From Capilliphycus salinus (lineage in GTDB: Bacteria > Cyanobacteriota > Cyanobacteriia > Cyanobacteriales > Microcoleaceae), in assembly GCF_047276495.1 (NCBI RefSeq), contig NZ_CP178543.1, forward strand, positions 5,952,001 through 6,016,000: 64,000 nt of DNA, read 5' to 3'. Position numbers and translations under genes: made by a program. This document shows, in pieces, positions 42,878 to 52,757 of this stretch. Below the pieces are notes generated by a model, which had not been told where the DNA came from, made no database searches, and saw only the letters and a program-made list of their open reading frames with translations. Position 1 is the stretch's first letter. Every line of letters starts with the position of its first letter.

Positions 42878-45166
42878 TTACTCTTTAATCCCCGAGAACG
42901 GTTCCGAGCCTCCCGTCCAGTTAAAATCACTAATCCGCAGGTTAAAACTGCCAATCCTTCGCACCGGACTAATTCGCAAAATCACCCCATAAGTCCGACG
43001 ACTGTATTCTAAAGTAAACTCATTATCGACCGCCAAACCATTTTCTAAATTAATCGAATATTCAAAACCCGCTCGCAAACCCCCATAAATTTGCTGAACC
43101 AGTCCAAAAGTCAAAATACTTTCATCCACCCGTCGGTCAAACAAAAACGGCGATTCTCCATCGAGAGCCACTTGAGTATAAAGCAAATTAAATCCCGTAT
43201 AATCAAAAAAGTCCCGGGAAAAATTCCCAAATTGCCCCTGTAACCCGACCGTACCACTTAAATAAGATTGGGAATCATCTTCAGTGTAAATATTCGTCAC
43301 CCCCTGGGCTTGCAAAACCAATCGCACAAACGGAACAACCGGTCTGGGGGTGTATTTTAACCCCTCCGTCGGCGTGGCGGGTAAAGCTTCACCCTGCCAA
43401 ATCACCGGCGGATAAATTAAAGTTGCCAGTCCTTGAAAACGGGTGCGAGTAATGCGATCGTTATCCCGCCCCGGTTCGTTCAAAATATCCAAGCGATCGG
43501 TTCTCGCTTCAATTTGTTGTAACCCCCCTTGAAACCGAAACACCGCCCCCGAGTCTCCCAGCAAAATTTCCGGAGAAGTTAACACCGCCCCCCCACTGCG
43601 GTGAATAGTTCGGAAGCCCAGCGTGCCGTTAAAAATGCGATCGCGATAGCTGTACTCGCCGGTGAGGGTGTAACCGTTAATTAACTGTCTGACCCGAATA
43701 CTGGCGCGATATTCGTCTTCTTCGAGATCGGGAAAATCTTCAAAATTGGTAATGGACAGGCGGCTATCCACAAAAGTTTGGGGAGACAGCGGCCCCGAGA
43801 GTTGGGCTTGCAAACCGTAAAACCCGCCGTCGGTCGGGCCTAGATCGTCCTCAAACGCCCTTTGAACTAAAAATTGGGGGGAAATATCCAAACCGATGGG
43901 GCCGAACCGGACGGGGTTGACGTTCCACTCCACGTAGTAACCCCCGAGGTCGTCGAGGTCGTAGCCGACGGAAAAGGGGGTCGGTTCCCGCTGGCGGCGG
44001 TCGATCACCGTGCGATCGCGAAATAACGGTAAGGCAAAGTTTTGATCGAACACCAGGCGGGAACCGGTGGTGAGGAGTTCATCTTGAAACCGGGAGATTC
44101 TTCGCAGTCGGGCGGTATCGGCCCTGAGTTCCAATTCCGGGGGTGAAAAGGGATCGTTGGTAATTCGCACGCCCTGGGCTTCCCATTCTCCGTTGGGTAA
44201 AATGTCAATCCGATCGGCTTCAAAGCGGAGGCGGTTGACATCTCCTTGTAAGTCGGGAAAGGAGAAGCCGGTTACTTCTACGTCGGCGCCTTCGGTGGGG
44301 ACGACGTTTTCGACGGGTTGGGACGAGGTAATGCGATCGCTAATGGGGGCGCGAACGACAGGCCCGACGCCTTGTTCTTGCAGGGGTTCGGCTACCTGGT
44401 TTTCGCCCAGTTGGTTGGTTGAAATGACTCCGCTGGCGTTGGCGATCGCCCCGGTTTCTTTGACGAGGTTGTAGTCCATGCGATCGCCCCGGATGACTTG
44501 GTTTTCTCGGGTGAGGGCGACCTGACCGGTGGCGACCACTTGGCGGGTATTGAGGTTGACTTGGGCTTTGTCCGCGTCTATTAAAGCGTTTTGAAACCGG
44601 ATCATTACGTTACCTTCGGCGGTCACGACTTGCCGTTGTTGGTCGAATTCTTGGCGGTCTGCGGTGACTTCGACCAGATCGGTGGGCAAAATCACCGGGA
44701 TGGGAGTTTCTTCTTCGGGGTTGGGTTGAGAAGGGGTTTGTCTTTGGCTGGTTTGTAAAGGGGTTTCGGGGGTTGGTGTATTGGCTATATTTAATGATAA
44801 CGCCGGCCCCAGGGAGTCCGCTGTTACCAAGCTGGAGGATGATGATCCTAATTCTTGTTCTAGGGTTTTGAGTTTCGGCAGTTGATAGCCTATCGTTTCG
44901 TTTTGGTGGATTTGGGGGTTAGATAATATACCGGATGACAATTCCGTTGCGGGGAGAATTGTCTGGGGTTGAGAGGTCTGGAGGCTTGAGTTGGGCAGGG
45001 TTTGAACAAGGGGAGGCGGTTCTGGTGGCGGTACCGGGTAGGGCATAGTTTGGTAAAAATAATCACGCGAGCAGCCCGATTTGATCTGTTCTAGTGCGTC
45101 AAGGACTGCACATAACAATGCCATTAGCCATTTAGCCGACTGACTCTGATGACTAATGACATTCAA
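42878..45166 (-). CDS. DUF3769/LptD-like outer-membrane protein
   Basis: The 762-residue protein has a hydrophobic N terminus (WLMALLCAVLDAL) and about 120 Pro/Gln/Ser-rich residues. An OstA-type domain follows (VEVTADRQEFDQQRQVVTAE, NVMIRFQNALIDADKAQVNL), then a C-terminal beta-barrel of about 400 residues with alternating strands (DLGGYYVEWNVNPVRFGPIG, GLRAGFEYSINLENGLAV). It ends ILRISPVRRIGSFNLRISDF. This is the cyanobacterial counterpart of LptD, the lipopolysaccharide insertion channel; the family is often labelled DUF3769. psbI lies just upstream on the same strand, 105 bases away. Confidence 0.85.
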   Translation of the reverse strand: MNVISHQSQSAKWLMALLCAVLDALEQIKSGCSRDYFYQTMPYPVPPPEPPPLVQTLPNSSLQTSQPQTILPATELSSGILSNPQIHQNETIGYQLPKLKTLEQELGSSSSSLVTADSLGPALSLNIANTPTPETPLQTSQRQTPSQPNPEEETPIPVILPTDLVEVTADRQEFDQQRQVVTAEGNVMIRFQNALIDADKAQVNLNTRQVVATGQVALTRENQVIRGDRMDYNLVKETGAIANASGVISTNQLGENQVAEPLQEQGVGPVVRAPISDRITSSQPVENVVPTEGADVEVTGFSFPDLQGDVNRLRFEADRIDILPNGEWEAQGVRITNDPFSPPELELRADTARLRRISRFQDELLTTGSRLVFDQNFALPLFRDRTVIDRRQREPTPFSVGYDLDDLGGYYVEWNVNPVRFGPIGLDISPQFLVQRAFEDDLGPTDGGFYGLQAQLSGPLSPQTFVDSRLSITNFEDFPDLEEDEYRASIRVRQLINGYTLTGEYSYRDRIFNGTLGFRTIHRSGGAVLTSPEILLGDSGAVFRFQGGLQQIEARTDRLDILNEPGRDNDRITRTRFQGLATLIYPPVIWQGEALPATPTEGLKYTPRPVVPFVRLVLQAQGVTNIYTEDDSQSYLSGTVGLQGQFGNFSRDFFDYTGFNLLYTQVALDGESPFLFDRRVDESILTFGLVQQIYGGLRAGFEYSINLENGLAVDNEFTLEYSRRTYGVILRISPVRRIGSFNLRISDFNWTGGSEPFSGIKE

Positions 45167-45270
45167 GCTCGTTATCTTACCACAGTTGATGGGCGACTAA
45201 TCGGCGAGTCTTTGCAAATGTTGTTTGTTTTCCACTCGCATTCACGCCCTCGAACCCGGATGACCGGGTA

Positions 45271-45387
45271 TTATTCTAAGTCTTTTCGCTTCGGGTTGCG
45301 GGCGGGGTCGTTGGACAAAAATCCAAATACAAACAGCAACACAAAGAAGGACACAACTATATAAACGGCGATTTTTAGAGTCTCCAT
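45271..45387 (-). CDS. psbI: Photosystem II reaction centre protein PsbI
   Basis: The 38-residue protein has the PsbI sequence pattern METLKIAVYIVVSFF, then FVFGFLSNDPARNPKRKDLE. It is a single transmembrane helix next to D1 and ChlZ, needed for early assembly and stability of the D1 module. AGGAG is placed eight bases before the ATG at 45387. Start and stop are exact. An opposite-strand frame at 45149-45364 overlaps it and is a shadow. A small stem (ACCCGG/CCGGGT at 45256-45269) follows the stop and might end transcription. Confidence 0.97.
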   Translation of the reverse strand: METLKIAVYIVVSFFVLLFVFGFLSNDPARNPKRKDLE

Positions 45388-45487
45388 GACGATCTCTCCT
45401 GGACTGCGATTTTTAAATGAAAGCTGCTATACAAAACGTACAGTCTTCTTATCTTATCTTAAAATTGCGCTCGTTTTGACGGGAGTT

Positions 45488-46663
45488 TTACCGGGCTGTC
45501 CATCTTTGCTTTGCCCATTTCCAAGCCTTGATTGCCGCTTCTTCAATCCAATACAGTACCCGATCTAACCATTCGAGTACCTGTTCTAACGGGTGCTTGA
45601 CATAACCTACGGCTGTCGCCTCTGCTTGTAAACAGTCTGAGGCGGTTTCGTGGCGATCGCCCCCTTCAAAATATTTTATGGCATCACTCATTATTAAACC
45701 ATAAGCCGGGGCATTTGTCAAGCTTTTTTCCGAATTTTTTTCAATTTTTTTCGCGGAAGTTGACGGGGAGGTTTCCCCGGGGTTGCTGATAACCGAATAA
45801 CGAATTAACGGTTGACTTTTTGGCGGTTGGGGGGTTAATTGGGGTTTGGGGGGATTTCCACTCAAGATATTATTTTCGGCTTGAGACTCGGACTGTAATT
45901 GTAGATTATGATCTTTAAAAAAGAAGTAATCTATCGCCGCCCAAATTACCGCTTGGACTTGATGTAAATTTCCCGAAACTGAGGTTTGAACCGAATGATT
46001 TTCCGGCGTATGAACCGTTAATTCTCGGGAACTCTTTTGCCAAGCTTGACTCAGGGTAATTCCCAGTTCTTCGGTTTTGCGGGTAATTTCTGCGCTGTAG
46101 TTTTGGGCGACTGTTATCGCACCCGACCACACCCTTTGCAGGGGAGAAGATTGGGGATATTTTTCCAATTTTCTCAATTTGGACAGTTCGGCAACTCCCC
46201 GAGTTATATATTGGCGAAGTTTTACCTTTTGTCTCCAAGAAAGCACATCTAAAATTTGGTTATCGGTTCGGACTAATACCAATTTTTTCGTTGGCAGTTG
46301 AGAGGCGATCGCCTGCACCGAATTGGGATTAAGCTTTAACCGGCGCGAACCCTTAACCTCTTGGCGGGCGATGATCAAAGTATCCAAAATCAGGCGATCG
46401 GCTTCTCCCGGTTGCTGATAATTTTCCGGCATCCCTTCAAGTTGGGGTTGGGGAGAAGGTTGAGCAGAGCGAAGGCGTTGTTTTCCTTTGACCAGACCCT
46501 CCAACAGGGAGTAAACTGAGAACAAAATCGTTTGGACGGTTGTACTGGTGGAAAACTGAAGTTGTCGCCAAGCCAAACCGCAGCTATCGATAAAGGCGCG
46601 ATAGTTTTCCAGGACGAGGTTTAACAGGCGGCTTTTATAGGGACCGTGATCGGGGGAAGACAT
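45488..46663 (-). CDS. Conserved-looking hypothetical protein, 391 residues
   Basis: I do not recognise a named family. The N-terminal 250 residues look globular and mostly helical (YRAFIDSCGLAWRQLQFSTS, ADRLILDTLIIARQEVKGS, KYPQSSPLQRVWSGAITVAQ). A Pro/Ser/Lys-rich linker (PPKPQLTPQPPKSQPL) follows at about 255-330. The C-terminal 40 residues are a distinctive aromatic and basic helix (VKHPLEQVLEWLDRVLYWIE, then AIKAWKWAKQRW). No signal peptide or clear membrane segment. It is a single gene upstream of psbI on the same strand and divergent from the GH38 gene. Confidence 0.6.
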   Translation of the reverse strand: MSSPDHGPYKSRLLNLVLENYRAFIDSCGLAWRQLQFSTSTTVQTILFSVYSLLEGLVKGKQRLRSAQPSPQPQLEGMPENYQQPGEADRLILDTLIIARQEVKGSRRLKLNPNSVQAIASQLPTKKLVLVRTDNQILDVLSWRQKVKLRQYITRGVAELSKLRKLEKYPQSSPLQRVWSGAITVAQNYSAEITRKTEELGITLSQAWQKSSRELTVHTPENHSVQTSVSGNLHQVQAVIWAAIDYFFFKDHNLQLQSESQAENNILSGNPPKPQLTPQPPKSQPLIRYSVISNPGETSPSTSAKKIEKNSEKSLTNAPAYGLIMSDAIKYFEGGDRHETASDCLQAEATAVGYVKHPLEQVLEWLDRVLYWIEEAAIKAWKWAKQRWTAR

Positions 46664-46808
46664 TTGTCAAAAGGGGGTTTATATAGAAATTCGCGATTAG
46701 AATCAGACCGGACCGAACAGTAAACAGCTTGATTGGGGGTTGCTCAGACCGAGCCGTTTGTGTGCGTCCCACGACTTAACAAATACAATCCTTTTATTTT
46801 AACGAACA

Positions 46809-49800
46809 ATGACCGCATCCGGAGCAGATTTATCCGAAATTTTGACAACCCTCGATCGCCTGCGTCGGTTGACCCGGGTTGATATTCAAGCGCTTTGGCA
46901 ATCTTATCGGCCGGATGGGAATATTTCTGCGGTTGAGTTAAACCAACGCCAACACATCGCTTGGTCGCGCCAGCAAATTATCGAGTTAACTCAAAATATA
47001 ATTGTTCCGACAACTTTAAACCATTATCCGATAACCGGGTTAACTTTGCGGTTAGTCTTAAAATGGTGGGCGGAAGATGCCAGTATCTATATAAACGATA
47101 AACTCGTACAAACCGGAGACCTATTTGACTGTTCAACCCGAGTTTTATTATCCGATTCAGTTAAACCCGGAGATCAATTTACAGTTCGGTTGCGATTAGT
47201 CAGTCCGAAACACGACAACGGAGCATTAGTTCAGTCCGCTTGCGTTTACGAACGCTTAGAACCCGAAAAAATAGACCCCGGTTTTCTCGCGGATGAATTA
47301 GAAGTCTTTTTAATTCAAATCACCCAAAACCCATCCTATATATATAAACGACAAAACCATCTAAACTTTCTCGCCGCCGCCCTCAACAAAATCGACTGGT
47401 TCGCCTTACCCAAAATTAGCGAAAAATTCGATAACTCTCTAAAAACCCTCCGACAAACCCTAATCGATTATATCTCCGCAAACCTCCCCAACTCTCACTC
47501 AAAAATCGCCCTACTCGGACACGCCCATTTAGATCTGGCTTGGTTGTGGCCGATTTCAGAAACCAGGATCGCCGCCGAAAACACCTTTAAATCAGTATTA
47601 TCCCTTTGTGGCGATTTCCCCAACCTAATATTCACCCATTCATCCCCCGCCCTATACGCTTGGATAGAAACCCATCGCCCCGATTTATTTTCCCAAATCC
47701 AACAAAAAGTTAAAACCCAACACTGGGAAATAGCAGCCGGATTATGGGTCGAACCCGAACTCAATATTATCGCCGCAGAATCTATCGCCCGACAACTCCT
47801 CTACGGACAACTTTACACCCGAGAAAAATTCGGTCAACCCTCCCCCATCGCTTGGCTACCCGACAGTTTTGGATTTTGTTGGCAGCTTCCCCAATTATTG
47901 AAGCAAGCCGGAATTAACTATTTCGTGACCCAAAAACTCCGGTGGAACGATACCACCCAATTTCCCTACGGTTTATTTAACTGGCAATCTCCCGACGGCA
48001 CGGAAATTGTTGCCTATATGTCCGCTTTAATTGGAGAAGGGATTGAACCGGTGAAAATGGCGACTTATGCGACACAATGGGAAGCCCAAACCGGATTAAA
48101 AACCGCCCTTTGGTTGCCCGGAGTTGGCGATCACGGTGGCGGACCGACGCGGGATATGTTGGAAATTGCCAAGCGGTGGGAAGCTTCTCCTGTTTTTCCC
48201 CAGTTATCGTTTTCTCGGGCAATTGATTATTTATCGGAGATTTCTCAACAGGTCGCAGAACTTCCCGTTTGGCGCGATGAGTTGTATTTGGAGTTTCATC
48301 GCGGCTGCTACACGACCCACGCCGACCAAAAGCGCTGGAACCGTCGCTGCGAAAATTTGCTCTATCAGGCGGAGTTGTGGTCTGCTGCGGCAACTTTACT
48401 CACAAATGCCGATTATCCCAAAGTTGAGATAGAAGCCGCTTGGAAGCAAGTTCTATTTAACCAATTTCACGATATCCTCCCCGGTTCGGCTATTCCCGAA
48501 GTTTATCAAGATGCCAATCAAACCTGGGAGGAGGCTTATCATACCGCAGAACGGCTTCTAGAAACTGCAATCGCGGCGATCGCGAATTTTATTTCCTTTC
48601 CCCCTCCCCCCCAACCGAATGTTTATCCTATTCTCGTTTGGAATAGTCTCAACTGGTCCCGGACCGAAGCGGTGGAACTTTCCTTGAACTCTCCCGAGAC
48701 ATGGCGGCTGTATGATGCTTCCGGTAAGGCTTTGCGGTATCAAGTCTGCGGGGGAAAACTGCGGTTTTTGGCGACTGATGTGCCGTCGGTGGGTTTTCGG
48801 CTGTTTTGGTTGGGGAGAGAAACGGCTGAAACCCTTGATAATTCGTCGGTTGAGGCGGAAAATACCCCCTTACAGGCAGACGCTTTCGATCACTTTACCA
48901 CAAGTATACAGATGATACCAAAATCTGTCAAGCTTAATATGAATTCCGGCGAAAGTTGGGTGTTAGAAAACGAATTGTTAAAAGTGGAAATCCTTGCACA
49001 GACGGGAGAGATAGCCAAAATTTGGGATAAGAAAAATAGCCGGGAGGTCTTGTCAGAAATGGGCGGAAACCGCTTGCATTTTTTTGAGGATTCCGGTCAG
49101 TATTGGGACGGGTGGAATATCGATCCAAACTATAAGCAACACCCGTTAGAAGCAGCGGAGTTACAGTCAATATCTTGGCAAGAAAAAGGGGAGATTCGGT
49201 GGTGTTTGCGGGTGGTTAGGATTTGGCGAAAATCGGAATTTATCCAAAATTATATTTTAGAAGCCAATAGTCCGGTCTTAAAAATTGAGACAAGGGTGAA
49301 TTGGCAGGAGCGTCACGTGTTAGTAAAAGCGGGATTTGGGTTAACTGTAAACGTTGATATTGCTCACTGTGAAATGCCGGCGGGGGTGATGGAACGTCCG
49401 ACAAAACCGCAAACGGAACCAGAGAAAGCAAAATGGGAAATTCCGGCGATGAATTGGGTGGAATTGGGAGATGAGAATTACGGGGTGAGTCTGTTGAATG
49501 ACTGTAAGTATGGGTACGATATTCAACCCGATGAAATACGGTTAACCTTATTAAGAGGTTCGACCTGGCCCGACCCGGAAGCGGATTTAGGAATTCATCA
49601 CTTTACTTATGGGATTTATCCTCATGGGGGAAATTGGAAAACGGCGAAAGTGACTCATAAAGGTTATGAGTTGAACCAACCTTTGAGGGTTCAAGTTTTG
49701 GGTTTGGAAGGTTATCAGTTTTTAGAACAAGTTTCAGAAAAAGGGTTGGGAAGTCAAAGTTTTATCGACTTGGGAAGCGACTCTTTAATTTTGATGGCAT

Positions 49801-50012
49801 TCAAACAAGCCGAGGGAAATTCCAAAGGGTGGATTTTGAGGTTTTATGAGAGTTGGGGGGAAGAAACCGAGTTGAAATTAGAGAATAAATTGGGATTGGC
49901 GATCGCGAATTCTGTGAACTTATTGGAAAAACCGATAACATCTCCCAACTTTCCTAAAATTTCCCCCTGGAAAATTGTCAGCCTGCAACTGTTTAATTCT
50001 TCTGAGTCCTAA
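46809..50012 (+). CDS. GH38 alpha-mannosidase
   Basis: The 1067-residue glycoside hydrolase of family 38 cleaves terminal alpha-mannosides. The zinc site is HAHLDLAWLWPISETR (about residue 237), the nucleophile region WLPDSFGFCWQLPQLLKQA (about 350), and ISQQVAELPVWRDELYLEFH and RRCENLLYQAE follow, as in bacterial and vacuolar enzymes. The remainder is the beta-sandwich region with GVGDHGGGPTRD before it. No signal peptide is visible. Its last 50 codons (ELKLENKLGLAIANSVNLLE, KPITSPNFPKISPWK) are homologous to the repeat units in the array that follows, so this gene's 3' end appears to be the source of the array. Confidence 0.93.
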   Translation: MTASGADLSEILTTLDRLRRLTRVDIQALWQSYRPDGNISAVELNQRQHIAWSRQQIIELTQNIIVPTTLNHYPITGLTLRLVLKWWAEDASIYINDKLVQTGDLFDCSTRVLLSDSVKPGDQFTVRLRLVSPKHDNGALVQSACVYERLEPEKIDPGFLADELEVFLIQITQNPSYIYKRQNHLNFLAAALNKIDWFALPKISEKFDNSLKTLRQTLIDYISANLPNSHSKIALLGHAHLDLAWLWPISETRIAAENTFKSVLSLCGDFPNLIFTHSSPALYAWIETHRPDLFSQIQQKVKTQHWEIAAGLWVEPELNIIAAESIARQLLYGQLYTREKFGQPSPIAWLPDSFGFCWQLPQLLKQAGINYFVTQKLRWNDTTQFPYGLFNWQSPDGTEIVAYMSALIGEGIEPVKMATYATQWEAQTGLKTALWLPGVGDHGGGPTRDMLEIAKRWEASPVFPQLSFSRAIDYLSEISQQVAELPVWRDELYLEFHRGCYTTHADQKRWNRRCENLLYQAELWSAAATLLTNADYPKVEIEAAWKQVLFNQFHDILPGSAIPEVYQDANQTWEEAYHTAERLLETAIAAIANFISFPPPPQPNVYPILVWNSLNWSRTEAVELSLNSPETWRLYDASGKALRYQVCGGKLRFLATDVPSVGFRLFWLGRETAETLDNSSVEAENTPLQADAFDHFTTSIQMIPKSVKLNMNSGESWVLENELLKVEILAQTGEIAKIWDKKNSREVLSEMGGNRLHFFEDSGQYWDGWNIDPNYKQHPLEAAELQSISWQEKGEIRWCLRVVRIWRKSEFIQNYILEANSPVLKIETRVNWQERHVLVKAGFGLTVNVDIAHCEMPAGVMERPTKPQTEPEKAKWEIPAMNWVELGDENYGVSLLNDCKYGYDIQPDEIRLTLLRGSTWPDPEADLGIHHFTYGIYPHGGNWKTAKVTHKGYELNQPLRVQVLGLEGYQFLEQVSEKGLGSQSFIDLGSDSLILMAFKQAEGNSKGWILRFYESWGEETELKLENKLGLAIANSVNLLEKPITSPNFPKISPWKIVSLQLFNSSES

Positions 50013-51270
50013 CAAAGATAAAGATATTGATTTCGCGACTAACTTTTAATTGCTGTTTCTCCCGTTTATCGAGATCTAGGATAATTTCCCCGGATGAGTT
50101 TATAGATACTATCGGAGTTGGGGAGAAAACTAAGCTGGAATTAGAGAAGGGGTTGAAACAGGCGATCGCGAATTTCCCAAAGTTATTGTCAGAAACGATA
50201 ACATCGCGGGGAGACGTTATATATAAGGTATCGAGAAAATTGGGAATTAGAGAAACTCGGGAGAAAAGCGAGTTCAAATTAGAGAAGGGGTTGAAACAGG
50301 CGATCGCGAATTTCCCAAAGTTATTGTCAGAAGCGATAACATCTCCCAACTCGACTCTAGCTAACAATGCTGAGTTATCCGAAAAAAAAATAATGATTTC
50401 GCGGCTAACTTTTAATGGCTGTTTCTCGGGTTTCCCCGAATCTAAGATAATTTCTCCGGATGAGTTTATAGATACTATCGGAGTTTGAGAGAAAACCCAA
50501 GCTGAAATTAGAGAATAGGTTGAAACAGGCGATCGCCAATTTCCCAAAGTTATTGTCAGAAACGATAACATCGCGGGGAGACGTTATATATAAGGTATCG
50601 ACCAAACTGAGAATTGGGGAAACTCGGGAGAAAACCGGGTTGAAACCTAATAATAAGTTATTTCTGGCGATCGCCAATTTCCCAAAGTTATTGTCAGAAA
50701 CGATAACATCTCCGAACTTTCCGAACTCGACTCAATACAACCCGACTGAGTTATCCGAAAAAAAGATAATGATTTCGCGGCTAACTTTTAATTGCTGTTT
50801 CTCCCGTTTATCGATATCTCGGATAATTTCCCCGGATGAGTTTATAGATACTATCGGAGTTGGGGAGAAAACTAAGCTGGAATTAGAGAATAGGTGATTT
50901 CTGGCGATCGCCAATTTCCCAAAGTTATTGTCAGAAACGATAACATCGCGGGGAGACGTTATATATAAGGTATCGACCAAACTGAGAATTGGGGAAACTC
51001 GGGAGAAAACCGGGTTGAACCTAGAGAAGGGGTTGAAACAGGCGATCGCGAATTTCCCAAAGTTATTGTCAGAAGCGATAACATCTCCCAACTCGACTCT
51101 AGCTAACAATGCTGAGTTATCCGAAAAAAAAATAATGATTTCGCGGCTAACTTTTAATGGCTGTTTCTCGGGTTTCCCCGAATCTAAGATAATTTCTCCG
51201 GATGAGTTTATAGATACTATCGGAGTTGGGGAGAAAACCCAAGCTGAAATTAGAGAATAGGTGATTTCTG

Positions 51271-51783
51271 GCGATCGCGAATTTTTCAAAGTTATTGTCA
51301 AAAACGATAACATCGCGGGGAGACGTTATATATAAGGTATCGACCAAACTGAGAATTGGGGAAATTTGGGAGAAAACCGGGTTGAAATTAGAGAAGGGGT
51401 TGAAACAGGCGATCGCGAATTTTTCAAAGTTATTGTCAAAAACGATAACATCGCGGGGAGACGTTATATATAAGGTATCGAGAAAATTGGGAATTAGAGA
51501 AACTCGGGAGAAAAGCGAGTTCAAATTAGAGAAGGGGTTGAAACAGGCGATCGCGAATTTCCCAAAGTTATTGTCAGAAACGATAACATCTCCGAACTTT
51601 CCGAACTCGACTCAATACAACCCGACTGAGTTATCCGAAAAAAAGATAATGATTTCGCGGCTAACTTTTAATTGCTGTTTCTCCCGTTTATCGATATCTC
51701 GGATAATTTCCCCGGATGAGTTTATAGATACTATCGGAGTTGGGGAGAAAACTAAGCTGGAATTAGAGAATAGGTGATTTCTG
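51271..51783. repeat. 513-base super-unit, copy 1
   Basis: Short, short and long units (138+138+237). The same order and nearly the same sequence are repeated at 51784-52296, differing mainly at the final 20 bases, which indicates a recent duplication by unequal exchange. Confidence 0.9.
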
Positions 51784-52296
51784 GCGATCGCGAATTTTTC
51801 AAAGTTATTGTCAAAAACGATAACATCGCGGGGAGACGTTATATATAAGGTATCGACCAAACTGAGAATTGGGGAAATTTGGGAGAAAACCGGGTTGAAA
51901 TTAGAGAAGGGGTTGAAACAGGCGATCGCGAATTTTTCAAAGTTATTGTCAAAAACGATAACATCGCGGGGAGACGTTATATATAAGGTATCGAGAAAAT
52001 TGGGAATTAGAGAAACTCGGGAGAAAAGCGAGTTCAAATTAGAGAAGGGGTTGAAACAGGCGATCGCGAATTTCCCAAAGTTATTGTCAGAAACGATAAC
52101 ATCTCCGAACTTTCCGAACTCGACTCAATACAACCCGACTGAGTTATCCGAAAAAAAGATAATGATTTCGCGGCTAACTTTTAATTGCTGTTTCTCCCGT
52201 TTATCGATATCTCGGATAATTTCCCCGGATGAGTTTATAGATACTATCGGAGTTGGGGAGAAAACTAAGCTGGAATTAGAGAAGGGGTTGAAACAG
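51784..52296. repeat. 513-base super-unit, copy 2
   Basis: Second copy of the short-short-long block. It shares with copy 1 the variant spelling AATTTTTCAAAGTTATTGTC in its first two units, whereas other units read AATTTCCCAAAG or AATTTACCAAAG. This ties the two blocks together as a recent duplication. Confidence 0.9.
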
Positions 52297-52640
52297 GCGA
52301 TCGCCAATTTACCAAAGTTATTGTCAGAAACGATAACATCGCGGGGAGACGTTATATATAAGGTATCGACCAAACTGAGAATTGGGGAAATTTGGGAGAA
52401 AACCGGGTTGAAATTAGAGAAGGGGTTGAAACAGGCGATCGCCAATTTCCCAAAGTTATTGTCAGAAACGATAACATCTCCGAACTCGACTCTAGCTAAC
52501 AATGCTGAGTTATCCGAAAAAAAAATAATGATTTCGCGGCTAACTTTTAATGGCTGTTTCTCCCGTTTATTGATATCTCAGGGAATTTACTCGGATAGGT
52601 TTTTAGAGGTTATGAGAGTTAGCCAGAGGAAACTGGGTTA

Positions 52641-52757
52641 AAATTAGAGGATAAATTATGATTGGCGATCGCTGATTCAGTCAACCTCTTGGAAAAAGCG
52701 ATAGAATCTCCTAACTTTCCTGAAATTCTAGATGATGATTTCATTGCCAAGCCTTAA
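52641..52757 (+). pseudogene. Relic of mannosidase 3' end at the far edge of the array
   Basis: In frame with AAA at 52641 the sequence reads KLEDKL, a TGA stop, then LAIADSVNLLEKAIESPNFP and EILDDDFIAKP before TAA. It matches the true mannosidase end (KLENKLGLAIANSVNLLEKP, ITSPNFPK) far better than the array units do. It is therefore a broken copy of the gene's last segment lying beyond 2.6 kb of repeats. Its final 26 bases overlap the start of the 52732 gene in another frame. Confidence 0.75.

Larger units (their letters stand above)
50020..52640. repeat. Higher-order HIP1-anchored tandem array derived from neighbouring genes
   Basis: Fourteen intact HIP1 sites start at 50162, 50300, 50529, 50667, 50904, 51042, 51271, 51409, 51547, 51784, 51922, 52060, 52297 and 52435; a fifteenth, diverged, is at 52665. 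The intervals are only 138 (short unit) or 229-237 (long unit). Every unit begins GCGATCGC, AATTT, and AAAGTTATTGTCA, then CGATAACATC. The short unit continues with GCGGGGAGACGTTATATATA; the long one with a CTCGACTC segment, GATTTCGCGGCTAACTTTTA and TTTATAGATACTATCGGAGT. Short units are 46 codons, so long frames stay open on both strands; these are not credible genes. Confidence 0.95.

Noticed and set aside
45149..45364. 71-residue plus-strand ORF
   Set aside because: It overlaps psbI on the opposite strand and the end of the LptD-like gene; the protein has no sensible composition.
50732..51313. Long minus-strand and plus-strand ORFs inside the array
   Set aside because: They exist because the short unit is a multiple of three; they restart in each copy, are cut by recurring TAGGTGA, and lack initiation signals.
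50020..52640. Array as a CRISPR locus
   Set aside because: Units are 138 or 229-237 bases and almost fully alike; there are no short repeats with unique 30-40-base spacers and no cas genes.
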